A stretch of 64,000 nucleotides of DNA from Hirsutella rhossiliensis (taxonomy: Eukaryota; Ascomycota; Sordariomycetes; Hypocreales; Ophiocordycipitaceae). The notes under the pieces are model-generated. The model worked only from the letters and a program-made list of their open reading frames with translations, did no database searches and was not told the DNA's origin. Each line of letters begins with the position of its first letter. The stretch's first letter is position 1. Shown here piece by piece: positions 43,663-53,401 of this stretch. Where the stretch lies: assembly GCF_020360975.1 (NCBI RefSeq), contig NW_025408675.1, positions 620,001 through 684,000 of the forward strand, read 5' to 3'. A program made the translations under genes and the position numbers.

Positions 43663-46132
43663 ATGGCGGATATTGACAAGGCCCTAAGACCGAAACCGAA
43701 GACTGACGTAATGGAGAAGCTGCCACCACAGTACCACAAGTGGTCTCGAGCTTTCTCTCAGCAACTGGCCGACCAGCTGCCCCCTCATCGGCCAGGTGTG
43801 GACCTGAAGATCGAAGTGCTGAAAGACGAGCATGGCCGAGAGAAGCCCCTACCCTGGGGACCGCTTTACAGCATGTCCCGCGAGGAGCTATTGGTACTAC
43901 GGAAGACTCTCACAGAACTACTCGACAAGGGATTTATTAGAGTCAGCAGCTCGCCAGCCGCGGCACCAGTCCTTATGGTGAAGAAGCCCGGCGGAGGCAT
44001 CCGCTTCTGCGTGGATTACAGAGGTTTGAACCATATAACGAAGAGGGACCGCTATCCCTTGCCCTTACTGAGCGAGACCTTGCGAACGATAGCCAAGGCA
44101 AGGTGGTTCACCAAGGTAGATGTTATAGCAGCGTTCCATAAGATCAGGGTCGCCCCCGGCGACGAGGAAAAGACAACTTTCAGAACGCGCTATGGATCCT
44201 TCGAATGGCTGGTAGTTCCATTCGGCCTGACAGGCGCACCAGCAGCCTTTCAGCGGTACATTAACAGCGCGCTCCAGGATTACCTAGACGATTTTGTGTC
44301 AGCATATATCGACGATGTCCTGATCTTCTCCTCTGGAAGCCTGCAAGACCACCGCGACAAGGTCGGCAAGGTCCTCCAACGACTGATGGACGCCGGGCTG
44401 CAACTGGATATCAACAAGAGTGAATTCGAAGTCAAGGCTGTGAAATACCTTGGGTTTATCATCGAGGCGGAGTGTGGGATCCGAGTCGACCCTGAGAAGG
44501 TTGAGGCTGTGAAGGAATGGGCAACCCGACGAATGTTAAGTCCGTGAGGAGTTTTATTGGATTCGCGAACTTCTACAGGATGTTTATGCCAGAGTTCTCG
44601 GTGATAGCGGAGCCGCTAACGCGGCTAACGAAGAAGGACGTGCCATTCCGTTGGGATGAATTGTGCGAAGAAGCCTTCGAGAAGCTCAAGGACTTGTTGA
44701 TCACGGCCCCGATCCTTGCACACTTCCATCCAGAAAGGGAGACTATCGTGGAAGCAGACGCTTCCAGGATTCGCGTCGGGAGGCGTGCTCTTGCAGAGAT
44801 GATAAGGATGGACTGGTACGACCTGTCGCATACTTCTCGAAGAAACATTCGGCAGCCGAAGCGAACTACGCTATCCATGACAAGGAGCTACTCGCCATTC
44901 TCAGATGTTTGGAGCAGTGGGAACCAGAGCTACGGGCAGTAGAGCACTTCAAGATCCTAACGGACCACAAGAACCTGAGGTACTTCTACTCGGAAAGGAG
45001 GTTGACAGAGAGACAAGTGCGGTGGTCGGAGTTCCTGTCCAGGTTCCAATTCGAGCTCGAATGGAGGCCGGGCCGCAAGGGCGGATTGCCTGACGCACTC
45101 TCTCGACGGGACCAGGATATGCCGGCCAACTACTCCGATGAACGACTAAAGGGACGCATTATGAGGCTATTCCAAAATGATCACCTTAGAAGGGTCCCAA
45201 TATCGACATTGTCTACCAACACCGAGGGTGCCCAGGAAATCAACTTCGGAAAAGAGATCAGGATATTTGAAGATGAGGAGTTACAGCAGCTGTGGCACGC
45301 CGCACGGCAAGAAGACAAGCTTTATCAAGAACTCACGAAGCTGGTAGCAGATGGAGCGAAGAGTGTGCCAACAGACTTACAGAAGGAGAAGGTTGTCAGC
45401 ATTTCAGAATGCTCATTAGACAATAGAGGCCTGCTGTGCTTTAGAGAACGCGTCTGGATACCCGGTTCGGAGCCGCTACGTACAAAGATCATCCAGGAAA
45501 CTCACGACTCTCATATCACCGGACATCCTGGAAGGGACCTCACGTACTCGACTCTGTCGAGACGCTTCTTCTGGCCGGGTGCCGCTAGCGATGTACGTCG
45601 GTTTGTGCGCAACTGCGAGGTTTGCGGACGAAACACCATCTGGAGGGATACAAAGAAAGGACTCCTAAAGCCGCTCCCTATTCCGCAACGCATATGGAGC
45701 GAAATTACCATTGACTTTATTACTGACCTCCCACCGTCGGGGAAAGATGGCGCGACGAACTGCATGGTGGTCACGGACCGACTCACCAAAGGCGTCGAAC
45801 TCGAAGGATTGAACGATATTTCCACAGAAGCGGTTGCAAGAAGACTCTTCGAACGACACTACCCTGTCCATGGCATCCCAACGGCTATAACCAGTGATCA
45901 GGGTCCCCAGTTTGTCAGTGGTATGTGGAAAAGTTTCTGTCAGATGCTAGGGATCGAGCAGCGGTTGTCGACGGCGTACCATCCACAAACCGACGGTGCA
46001 ACAGAACGAATGAACCAAGAGGTAGAGAGGATTCTTCGGATATGGACGAATTATCTGCAGGAGAACTGGTTAGACTTGCTTCCAATCGCGATGGCGACTA
46101 TTAACGAGAGGAAGCAACCTCCACCGGACTGA
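43663..46132 (+). pseudogene. Gypsy pol: reverse transcriptase, RNase H, integrase
   Basis: Reverse transcriptase runs 43663-44530, with KKPGGGIRFCVDYRGLN, FTKVDVIAAFHKIRV and the catalytic YIDDVLIFS near 44305. A one-base loss near 44530, a one-base gain near 44767 and a two-base loss near 44800 interrupt the connection to RNase H (AYFSKKHSAAEANYAIHDKE, TDHKNLRYF). Integrase follows with the zinc-binding H-H-C-C (HDSHITGHPG ... CEVCGRN, about 45500-45640). Its DDE residues lie in IDFITDLPPSG (near 45713), TSDQGPQFVSG (near 45896) and QTDGATERMNQEVE (near 46008). The frame closes at 46132 after another probable one-base loss. Confidence 0.88.
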
Positions 46133-46146
46133 GTCCGTTCTTCTTC

Positions 46147-46824
46147 ATGCACGGCTACCACAACGAGCCAATCCAATTAGTTGAGCATCGAAGAACGGAA
46201 GACACGACGCAGGGGGAAGCGACAGCGGAGGATTTTATTCAGAGACTACAGGACGCCACGGAGTTTGCGCAAGCAGCGATAGCTATGGCCCAGGAAATAC
46301 AGCAAGCGCAAGCCAACAAGCACAGGACAGCCGCACCGAGATACGAGCCTGGGGATTGGGTATACCTCAACTTGAGAAATGTCAAAACATCGCGACCCTG
46401 CAAGAAGCTCGATTGGCTACATGCCAAATATCAAGTGCTCGCGGAAGTTAGCCCACATGCCTACAGGTTGGATGTGCCTGGGCGCATCCATCCAGTCTTT
46501 CACGTCGACCTACTCCGGCCAGTCCCCGGAGACCCATTGCCTTCGCAGAAACTCGATCAAGAGAGTGCCCCACCGGTGCTGGTGGACGGCGAAAAGATGT
46601 ACCTTGTTGAAAGAATTCTGGATGAAAGAATGGAAGGTACGCATAAGAAGGTGCTCGTAAAATGGCATGATTACTCGCAGCCTACGTGGGAACCCCTTAC
46701 TACTATTCGACACACCGATGCATGGAAGCAATGGAAGAAGCATAAAAGGAGTGTCACCTTCTCAAGTCATCTTGCCACAGATTGCCACGACCCCGGAAGA
46801 GGAAACGTTGGAAGGAGGAGGTAA
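46147..46824 (+). pseudogene. Gypsy integrase C terminus with chromodomain
   Basis: This is the 3' continuation of pol, one frame over. It contains the GPY/F-like module (RYEPGDWVYLNLRNV, LHAKYQVLAEVSPHAYRLD, HPVFHVDLLRP) and a chromodomain at about 46594-46740 (YLVERILDERMEGTHKKVLV, KWHDYSQPTWEPL). In chromoviruses this domain steers integration toward marked chromatin. The stop codon TAA abuts the right LTR. Confidence 0.9.
46810..46821 (+). promoter_or_regulatory. Polypurine tract
   Basis: GGAAGGAGGAGG lies three bases before the right LTR, the place of second-strand priming in LTR retroelements. Confidence 0.75.
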
Positions 46825-47014
46825 TGTAACGGGCAAGCCGCTTTAACGGCGGCTGCGCCGCCTAGCTTCTAGAACCTTCCATTGGCTCGAAGCTATAAAA
46901 TGCTATTGTGCTCTCATGTAGTAGATTCTCTTTCTTTCTTTCTTTCTTCTCTATCTTGATAGTAAACAGCATAGGGACTAGTTAGTTGTATCAACTCACT
47001 AGAGGCCTTTCACA
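46825..47014 (+). repeat. Gypsy right LTR
   Basis: 190 bp; I read no difference from the left LTR. Confidence 0.95.
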
Positions 47015-47019
47015 CATCC
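47015..47019. repeat. Gypsy element target-site duplication, right copy
   Basis: CATCC, identical to 41550-41554. Confidence 0.85.
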
Positions 47020-47465
47020 GTTTTTGGTTGTGTTGGTGTCTACCTGGTGTATCGACGTCTGGCTCTGGCTTTGTTGCCCGCGCTCTGGCTCTTGTTCTGG
47101 CTCTCGCTGCACAATAACAACTGCAGGATTCGAACACGGCTCTTGTGGAGTTTTTTTAGATCTTTTTTCCCATGAGTCTCTTTCGTACAGCTCAGAGGAA
47201 CTGTTGAATAACCTCTCTTTCCTCTCCAAATAATAGCTCTAAGAGTTAGCCAGATGTGCTGAAGGCCTGTCTTTTCGTCTACTTCAAATGCGTGCCGCAT
47301 GCCTGTGAACGGGCAGGTAAAACATCCATCATATTGCTAGTGCAGTAGTAAGCAGTGACTGGGCAGAAGAAATCAAAGGTAAATGCCCCATATGCCCTCT
47401 GTGGGTATGAGGAAGACTGTGGGATCCGTGATATGCTCTTCTATATCTTCGTTGTGCCGCACACT

Positions 47466-47940
47466 TCACATTAGGCCATTGGGTGCTTTTAAGCCTGAGC
47501 CCAATTTTGTTAGCTTGGGTGTCGAACTGGTGATGTGTTGCATCTTTGTAGCTCCTGGGTGGCCCAACCTTGCGTGCCAAAGAGCTTCTGTTGTCCCAAT
47601 TGGTGTTTGAGGCTTCCTTGTGTCTTTGAACGCAGTTGTTGCAAAGATAGAGTCCTGATTTGATCCCTTAGGCCGAATTTCTTTGTACTGGATCCAGTGT
47701 TGGCCCCAGAAGTATGGAATTGTCAGAAGGAGGACTTCTTTCTTATCTCGAAGTTCCTCTGTGACGTTATTCCAAAGAACCTCCTGGGCATTGAATTTCG
47801 TAATATATAGCCCGTTTGTGAGGAAAATAGGGATATAGAGGGCATCAACGAGTAGTTGGTAGCCTGTTTCTGTGGCCACACGAGCAACTCCAATGCCTTC
47901 GCAGTGAATCCAGTTTAGAAAAGATGCGTAGTCCGTACAG
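47466..47940 (-). pseudogene. Copia protease tail and gag-pre-integrase fragment
   Basis: The fragment reads GIGVARVATETGYQLLVDAL then YIPIFLTNG, the end of a copia protease region, followed by EALWHARLGHPGATKMQHI, the classic gag-pre-integrase motif (LWHxRLGHP). There is no start and the frame is lost downstream. Confidence 0.75.
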
Positions 47941-48330
47941 CTCTCTGAGAGGCTTCAGACATAGCCCTGGCATTGAGAATCCCGGCGGGGGCTGGCAATA
48001 GGCTTCCTGCCTGGGGATTGTATAGAGGAACGCTGTTTTGATATCGTATTGCTCAGTCTCGAAGTCCTCAAGGCAGCAGAAGGCTACTAGCATGCGAAAG
48101 GTGCGCGCTCGCAGAGTGGCTTCGTAAGTGTCTTCATCATCTTCAGGTTGCTGATCTCTTTGCAGAACGATGCGTGCCTTGAACCGCGTGACGTAGCCTT
48201 GCTCGTCGGTCTTATATGCAAAGACCCGGCAAAGAGGAATGAGGAAGTGACCTTTCCGCTTGATAAAGGCTCGTAGGATGGCCTTCCAAGTCTCCCGAGG
48301 GGGATTAACCGGTGGGTCGTTCTTGCTTTC
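47930..48330 (-). pseudogene. Copia reverse transcriptase N-terminal fragment
   Basis: Readable motifs: CRVFAYKTDEQGYVTRFKAR, EDTYEATLRARTFRMLVAF, EQYDIKTAFLYTIPRQEAYC and PPPGFSMP, ending at LRELYGLR, where copia sequence normally continues with the YVDD region. It breaks off there at the junction with the protease piece. Confidence 0.75.
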
Positions 48331-48620
48331 GCGAGCTCCGTTTTGGGCGCGTCCTTTTATCGTGTTGCTCATTTCCCCCCCTGAAGAGTGTCCCTTGTTT
48401 TGCGTTGGCAATAGTTGCGTATCTCTCAAAGATAAGCCTCTTCTCCTCTGTGTCTGACGGCAGGGCTTGTTTTTTTCAGTTCCTTGATTTTTCTCGAAGA
48501 GTGTTGTGGGCTAGGGTTGCCCCCTGGAGCCCCTCGCTGATAGTTTTCTTGATCAGCTCCTCAGTCCCTTCAGGGTCAACGAATTCCCATATCTCGCAAG
48601 TTTAGGCCCATGACTTGATC

Positions 48621-49259
48621 CCTCGAAGAAATGGGGTCTAATCCAGGCTCCCCTTGAGCCTCACGATGTGTCATCCCCTTTGGCTTCCTTGGCTGAAGCC
48701 TCATCTTCTAGTAAGTTGTTTTCTTCTTCAAGGGAAGCACAAATTGTGCGTCTTCAGTGGTGCCCCCTAGGGTAATTGGGTTCCTCGCCTCAACACCAAG
48801 GTTGGAGTGTGAAGGCGGCGTCGATGGCTTGTGAATAGCTTCAAAGGTGGTATCGGCGGGCGAAAGAGGCTCCTATCGTGCGGACAGGGCTCATAACCCT
48901 CAAGCCCCTATTTTCTCTACTCGTGAGTTATCCTAGACTCTCAGCGCGATTCGGGAACGGCATCTTTATCCCGTACCTGCCTCAAGAAATCTCAGTCTTG
49001 GAGGCCGCTCAAAATAGCAGAGACTGGGTCCATGTTCCGGTGGACGCGAAAAGGAACGGCGTCCAAGATAGCCCCAGGCTCATCAATCGGCACAGGGACC
49101 GTTTGAATATTGAATCAACTAACAGGGAGAGAGCGGAATCCGGCAGCAAACATCTTGAACCCCTTGACACGAGGCTGTTTGTCGTGAAACGTGATACGCA
49201 ATACAGACATCAATGCTTAGGTAGACAATACTCACCCCCGTCCTTCCGTCGTGTATTCA
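48621..49259. other. Segment between the copia fossil and the App1-like gene
   Basis: A 131-codon plus-strand frame (48878-49273) overlaps here but shows no domain and runs into the 3' end of the opposite gene; I do not support it as a gene. The rest is unassigned. Confidence 0.4.
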
Positions 49260-50950
49260 TCAAGCCAAGCTGACAACCATGGCCACCGCCAACGCAGCCA
49301 CGGCCGCGGAAACAAAGGACGGACCGATTCGTCCAGCCACGCTGTCCCCGTCGCCGATACCAAACGGTAGCCCTTGCGTTTTGAACGTCACGTGTTGCGA
49401 GACCGAGCTGTTCAGGCATTGCCCGTTGACAACATCAAGTCTCGCCAGGTCGTCGGGCACGTTGAACAACATGTAGCGCTCCCTCGGTATGTCCTTGAAC
49501 CCGGATGTGTCGTACGGGAATCTGTTTCCCGGATCCGTCGAGCTTGTATTGCGCAGCAAGATGCATAGGACTTGGCCCGGGTAGTCCTTGTACATCTGCG
49601 GATATGCCTTCATCACGTCGCGGTTGGTCGTGTCGGCAACCAATATGAACCTTCGCTGCGGGAAAGTCCGGAATACCATGTCGAGCAGGTACCGGCGAAT
49701 ATGCAGCGTGGCAGAGACGTCGGAGAAGTTCAAGGGCCGCGTGTCAAAGGAACCCAGCGGATATGTCTTATAGATGAACTCCATGTAGTTGCGCGTCACC
49801 TGCTCTGGTGTTGTGGTGAGGTAGTGGAAATGCAGGTTGTTGATGGACGAGGACCAATTTGCATATACCTGCGGCATGTTCATCCAAGGCGTGAACGGCC
49901 GTGCAAAGGTATTCAGGAGGCCTTCCTTGGGCTGGTAAATCTTTGTCACTCGCAGAATGTCGTCAATGTCGGACACCACGGTGATGCCCTCGGGAGGCAC
50001 CAGGTATGCCGTTGCATTACCAGTGTCGGTTCCTTTTGCATACATGTTGAGCGCTTGTATTTGAGACGTTTCGTTTCCGCGAAGCACATGTCCGCCGTTG
50101 GGCCCTGTGGTGTTGCGTAGGGTGATGAAGGCATCAAAATCTCCTTCGAGCGTCGTGTTGTGCGGTAGAGTAATTGTCTGGCCACCGCCTGCCTGCCCGC
50201 CCAGAATCGTGTGAGCAAGAGACATCGTGCAGAGCGGTTCAAGAGGCAACTTACGGCATTTATGACACCTCCGCTCACGTTGGGCTTGACGGTCACATCA
50301 CTGACGAAATCCAGAGTGACGCTCGTGTCGCGCTGCTGGACTACAAATATGGACCTTGTCAGGTTGCGGGCCTGGGCCTGCTCCGACTTCTGTAGCTCGT
50401 CGACGTCGGTTCCGATGAGGAAGCCATTGGCAAGATGGTCGACTCTGCTCTGCGCAATGTCCGGGACCTTGTACACGTTGCCGTGAGCCCGGACGTTCCA
50501 GCCCCTGTTCGTCCAGTTGCCATATGCTCTGAGCAGAGCCCGGGTCAGCTGGAGATGTCGAGTCGATGCCGTCACTCCGAGAACTCACGGCAGATTCAAC
50601 ACTTGGGTCGGCCTCGCGTCAAGGTCGGTCTTGGACACGCCGGCCGACTTCTCGACGTCGGAGCCGACGGGGAAGCCGGTGGGGAAGTTGAGGATGCCCG
50701 AGTCGAGAAACGATGACATACCGCCGCCAAGCTCGCTTGCCAAGCCTTCCACATAGCTTTTCACGCCGCCTTCCAAGGCCCGTTGATTGATTCGCTGGAT
50801 GGGGGTGGGTTCCGGGACCGAAGGCGCTGCAGCGTTCCCAACTCCATGACGTGTCGGCGTTGCTGCAGGCCTCGGCGACGGCACGCCCAACACGACGACA
50901 GACAGCAGCGCGGCTGCGACCACGTGGCGCAGCGTCGGGGGCAGCGCCAT
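49260..50950 (-). CDS. Secreted App1-like protein (DUF2183), possibly GPI-anchored
   Basis: Three exons (50589-50950, 50255-50528, 49260-50192) with introns of 60 and 62 bp give 522 residues. Residues 1-22 form a signal peptide (LRHVVAAALLSVVVLGVPS). The conserved core has AYGNWTNRGWNVRAHGNVYK after the first splice and the phosphatase-type motif TVVSDIDDILRVTKIY (about 283-298, D-x-D arrangement) followed by LLNTFARPFTPW. App1 in yeast is a phosphatidate phosphatase of actin patches; this one is a secretory-pathway relative. Several N-glycosylation sites (NTT, NYS-like) fit. The C-terminal 20 residues are hydrophobic (FVSAAVAALAVAMVVSLA), suggesting a GPI signal. It borders the transposon cluster but is itself intact. 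Confidence 0.9.
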
Positions 50951-53401
50951 CCTCGGACGAATGGACAGGTGTGTCTCCGGCGCCGGCTGTACGATCCAAA
51001 AGGCCTCCTGACGATGTGCAGTATAAGAGTACAGATGGACACGGGAGGGGGTACAGTAGGTATGTAGAGGGACGAAGGAACCCGCTGTTTTGATCACGCA
51101 AGGGGCTATTCCCGCATGTCATGACATCACTGCGCAGTCTTACCTGCAGCAGCTTCCTGGGGCGTGGCAGGCAAGCAAGCTTCAGCTCCCAAACCACAAG
51201 AGGCCGCTACGCCGCACTAAGAGTCTGCTAGGGATGGTCTCAGGCGATCACTAAACGCATCACATCAAGTACGTAGCGTATTACCTACGTACAGTACGAA
51301 GTAGAGCATGAAAAAAAGCTCATAATGCTGTACCAAGACTTCTGTCGCCTAGAGCAAAGTTGGCGCCGGTCATCACATCAGATCTCCCCAAGACACCGCG
51401 ACGAATTACTCAACCAGCGCAAACTCAATCTCCCACCATTCGTCAACAGCCGTAACGTGATCGGTCGTTCTTGCACCTGCACACCATGTTAGCCGCCGCA
51501 TCAGCCGGGTGAGGAACCAGGTGTACTTATCCCCTCATCTGCGGGGGGTTGCCCTCTCACCATTTCTGGCACGAGGACAACCAGGGCTACCTGTCGTCAC
51601 GGCCTGCCCTTAGAGACCAATAGACACATCTCCAGATCCGATGGCCGGCGCCAGATCCCGTTGAATTGCTGTGTGCTGTTGTCGTTTGCAGCGCCGGACA
51701 AGTACGAAACTTTGACTCCAACTCAAGATGGGTCCCGGCTCTGCTGGCGACTCGAGCGCAACTCCAGGAAACCGGCGGTCCGCCCTCGCATCGGCTCTAA
51801 GAGCCAACATCCATCAAGAGTCCAGGGCCTTCATAGACGGCCCGCCGAGCAGCCGAAAAGAGCTCGTTGTGCCGGGAACTGAATCTCCTTCCGTGTGTGA
51901 TGCACTGCCAACAAGGACTGGTTTTTGTTTCCTCTCCGCGATGCTTTCGAAACAGCGAGTATGGAGGGCGTTGACGCGCGAACAAAAGACATCCACAAAA
52001 ACCGCGCTTTCGTCCCGACCTCTTCCTTTCGAAAGAGCGCCGAGGGCCCATCGACACCCAAAGGGATCCCGACAGGGACTGGCGTCCTCCGAACATCGCG
52101 TTTCCGACGATGGAAGGTTAATGCGCCTGGCCGGACCAGATGCAGTTGCATCACACACCAATGGCAGGGTGCCGAGGCGAGACTTCAGGAGCATCGCAGC
52201 AAATTGACAGGGCTCACAACGTTCTCCCGCGGGCAGACGAGGCGACAATGGACAGGCTTCGAGAGTGCCCAGAGTTCCCCGGGATGGCAGTGAGTCAGGC
52301 TGAGTGGAGCGTTTCTGTGTGTAACCGGGACATCCTCGCTGCACTCCAGAGAGTGTTTCCGACGAGGCAAATCTCCGATGTTGGTCTCGGAAACGCATGC
52401 CATGACAGTATGTGGCCGACCCGTACTCATCTCCTTCCGCCGTCCACTGTCCAAATCGTATGGTGCGACTTAAAGGTCTGTCCGCAGGAGACGGCAAGCA
52501 CTGTCCCCCGAGAGCCGGCAGCATCCGTGAAGTAGTCCACTTTTGACCAACGTCCAAGTTCCAGCGGATAGGGCAGACGAGCGTCCTCAGACCAGAGGCT
52601 CTTACCAGACCGGCTCATGGCATCCTTCCTCTCGCGCACCCCAAGGTGACTGGACAGTCCGCCCCAACAGTCCGTCGGCCAAGATCACCATGTCCGCCGC
52701 ACCACCTTTCGGCGGACGCAGCCTCACGGATCGCTCATTCGACTTAGAAGATGGTTTGGACGACTTGGCGCAAACTCGAACCAAGATATGTCTTAGGGTT
52801 AAGTTTCGACGCTCGTTCCCCAGGCCAGGCCGTACCGTCTGGTTGCCGACGGCCAAGGACAACAATAGATCCGAGTGCGGCGTGCAGCGAGGTCCTGATA
52901 CAGGCTCGAGAGCGGCATATTGTGTCCAACGAGCCCGAGAGGGGGTCTGCGGTAGACATTCCTTGCGGAAAACGAGAGTCGAAGAACTGAGGGAGGCGAC
53001 ATGCTGCAGCGAAGGAGATTCGAGTTCACGGCAGCAAAGAGCGATTGAAAGCTGCCTCTGTTTGAAAGCTGCCTTCTAGAGCTGCTGTCAGAAGTCAGTG
53101 ACGAGCGCGTCTCCGGCAATGGACCTTGGGGAGTTGGGGGGTCGGTGGTGTGCGAACTGGAGGTTTGGGAAAGCGCGTCAGGGTGGATCGACAGCTAAAT
53201 ATACGCACAGCTCACACTGTGTGCGCACCGAAACGCGTCAGCACGTGATGAGGGTGGGGGGGAGGGGGCTACAGTGTGGGCTCTCGGGACAAAAGCACTG
53301 TCTTCGGCGCCTCGCATTCCCTCACTCGCCCCGCCTCCTGGCGACTCGACGTGCTCGAACCAGCATCGTTCACAGGCGGCGGGGACTCATAGTTTGCTCA
53401 G
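50951..53401. other. Region between divergent genes with unassigned open frames
   Basis: From 51728 the plus strand offers protein-like frames: MGPGSAGDSSATPGNRRSAL and ALRANIHQESRAFIDGPPSS in one, then FETASMEGVDARTKDIHKNR and RAHNVLPRADEATMDRLREC in the other frames. I cannot join them by convincing introns and recognise no family. It may be an unrecognised or decayed gene. 53090-53401 looks like the leader of the RTP1-like gene. Confidence 0.4.

Larger units (their letters stand above)
41555..47014 (+). mobile_element. Chromodomain Ty3/gypsy LTR retrotransposon, 5,460 bp
   Basis: The element is complete from LTR to LTR with a 5-bp target duplication. Order is LTR, self-priming PBS, gag, protease, reverse transcriptase, RNase H, integrase, chromodomain, polypurine tract, LTR. 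This is the chromovirus arrangement (Metaviridae). The two LTRs read as identical over 190 bp, so insertion is recent, yet the internal frames contain about nine small indels. Confidence 0.95.
47020..48620 (-). mobile_element. Ty1/copia-like retrotransposon fossil, rearranged
   Basis: Minus-strand fragments in several frames: a gag-like start (EIWEFVDPEGTEELIKKTI, about 48530-48600), reverse transcriptase (about 47930-48330), a protease/gag-pre-integrase piece (47466-47940) and integrase-like remains (about 47040-47400). In copia the order is gag, protease, integrase, reverse transcriptase; here reverse transcriptase precedes the protease part, so the copy is rearranged or a composite. No LTRs were identified. 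The gypsy element's right boundary is at its left edge. Confidence 0.7.

Noticed and set aside
47110..47125. GTTCGAATCC on the minus strand, B-box-like
   Set aside because: No T-stem pairing or cloverleaf; it lies in copia integrase-like remnants.
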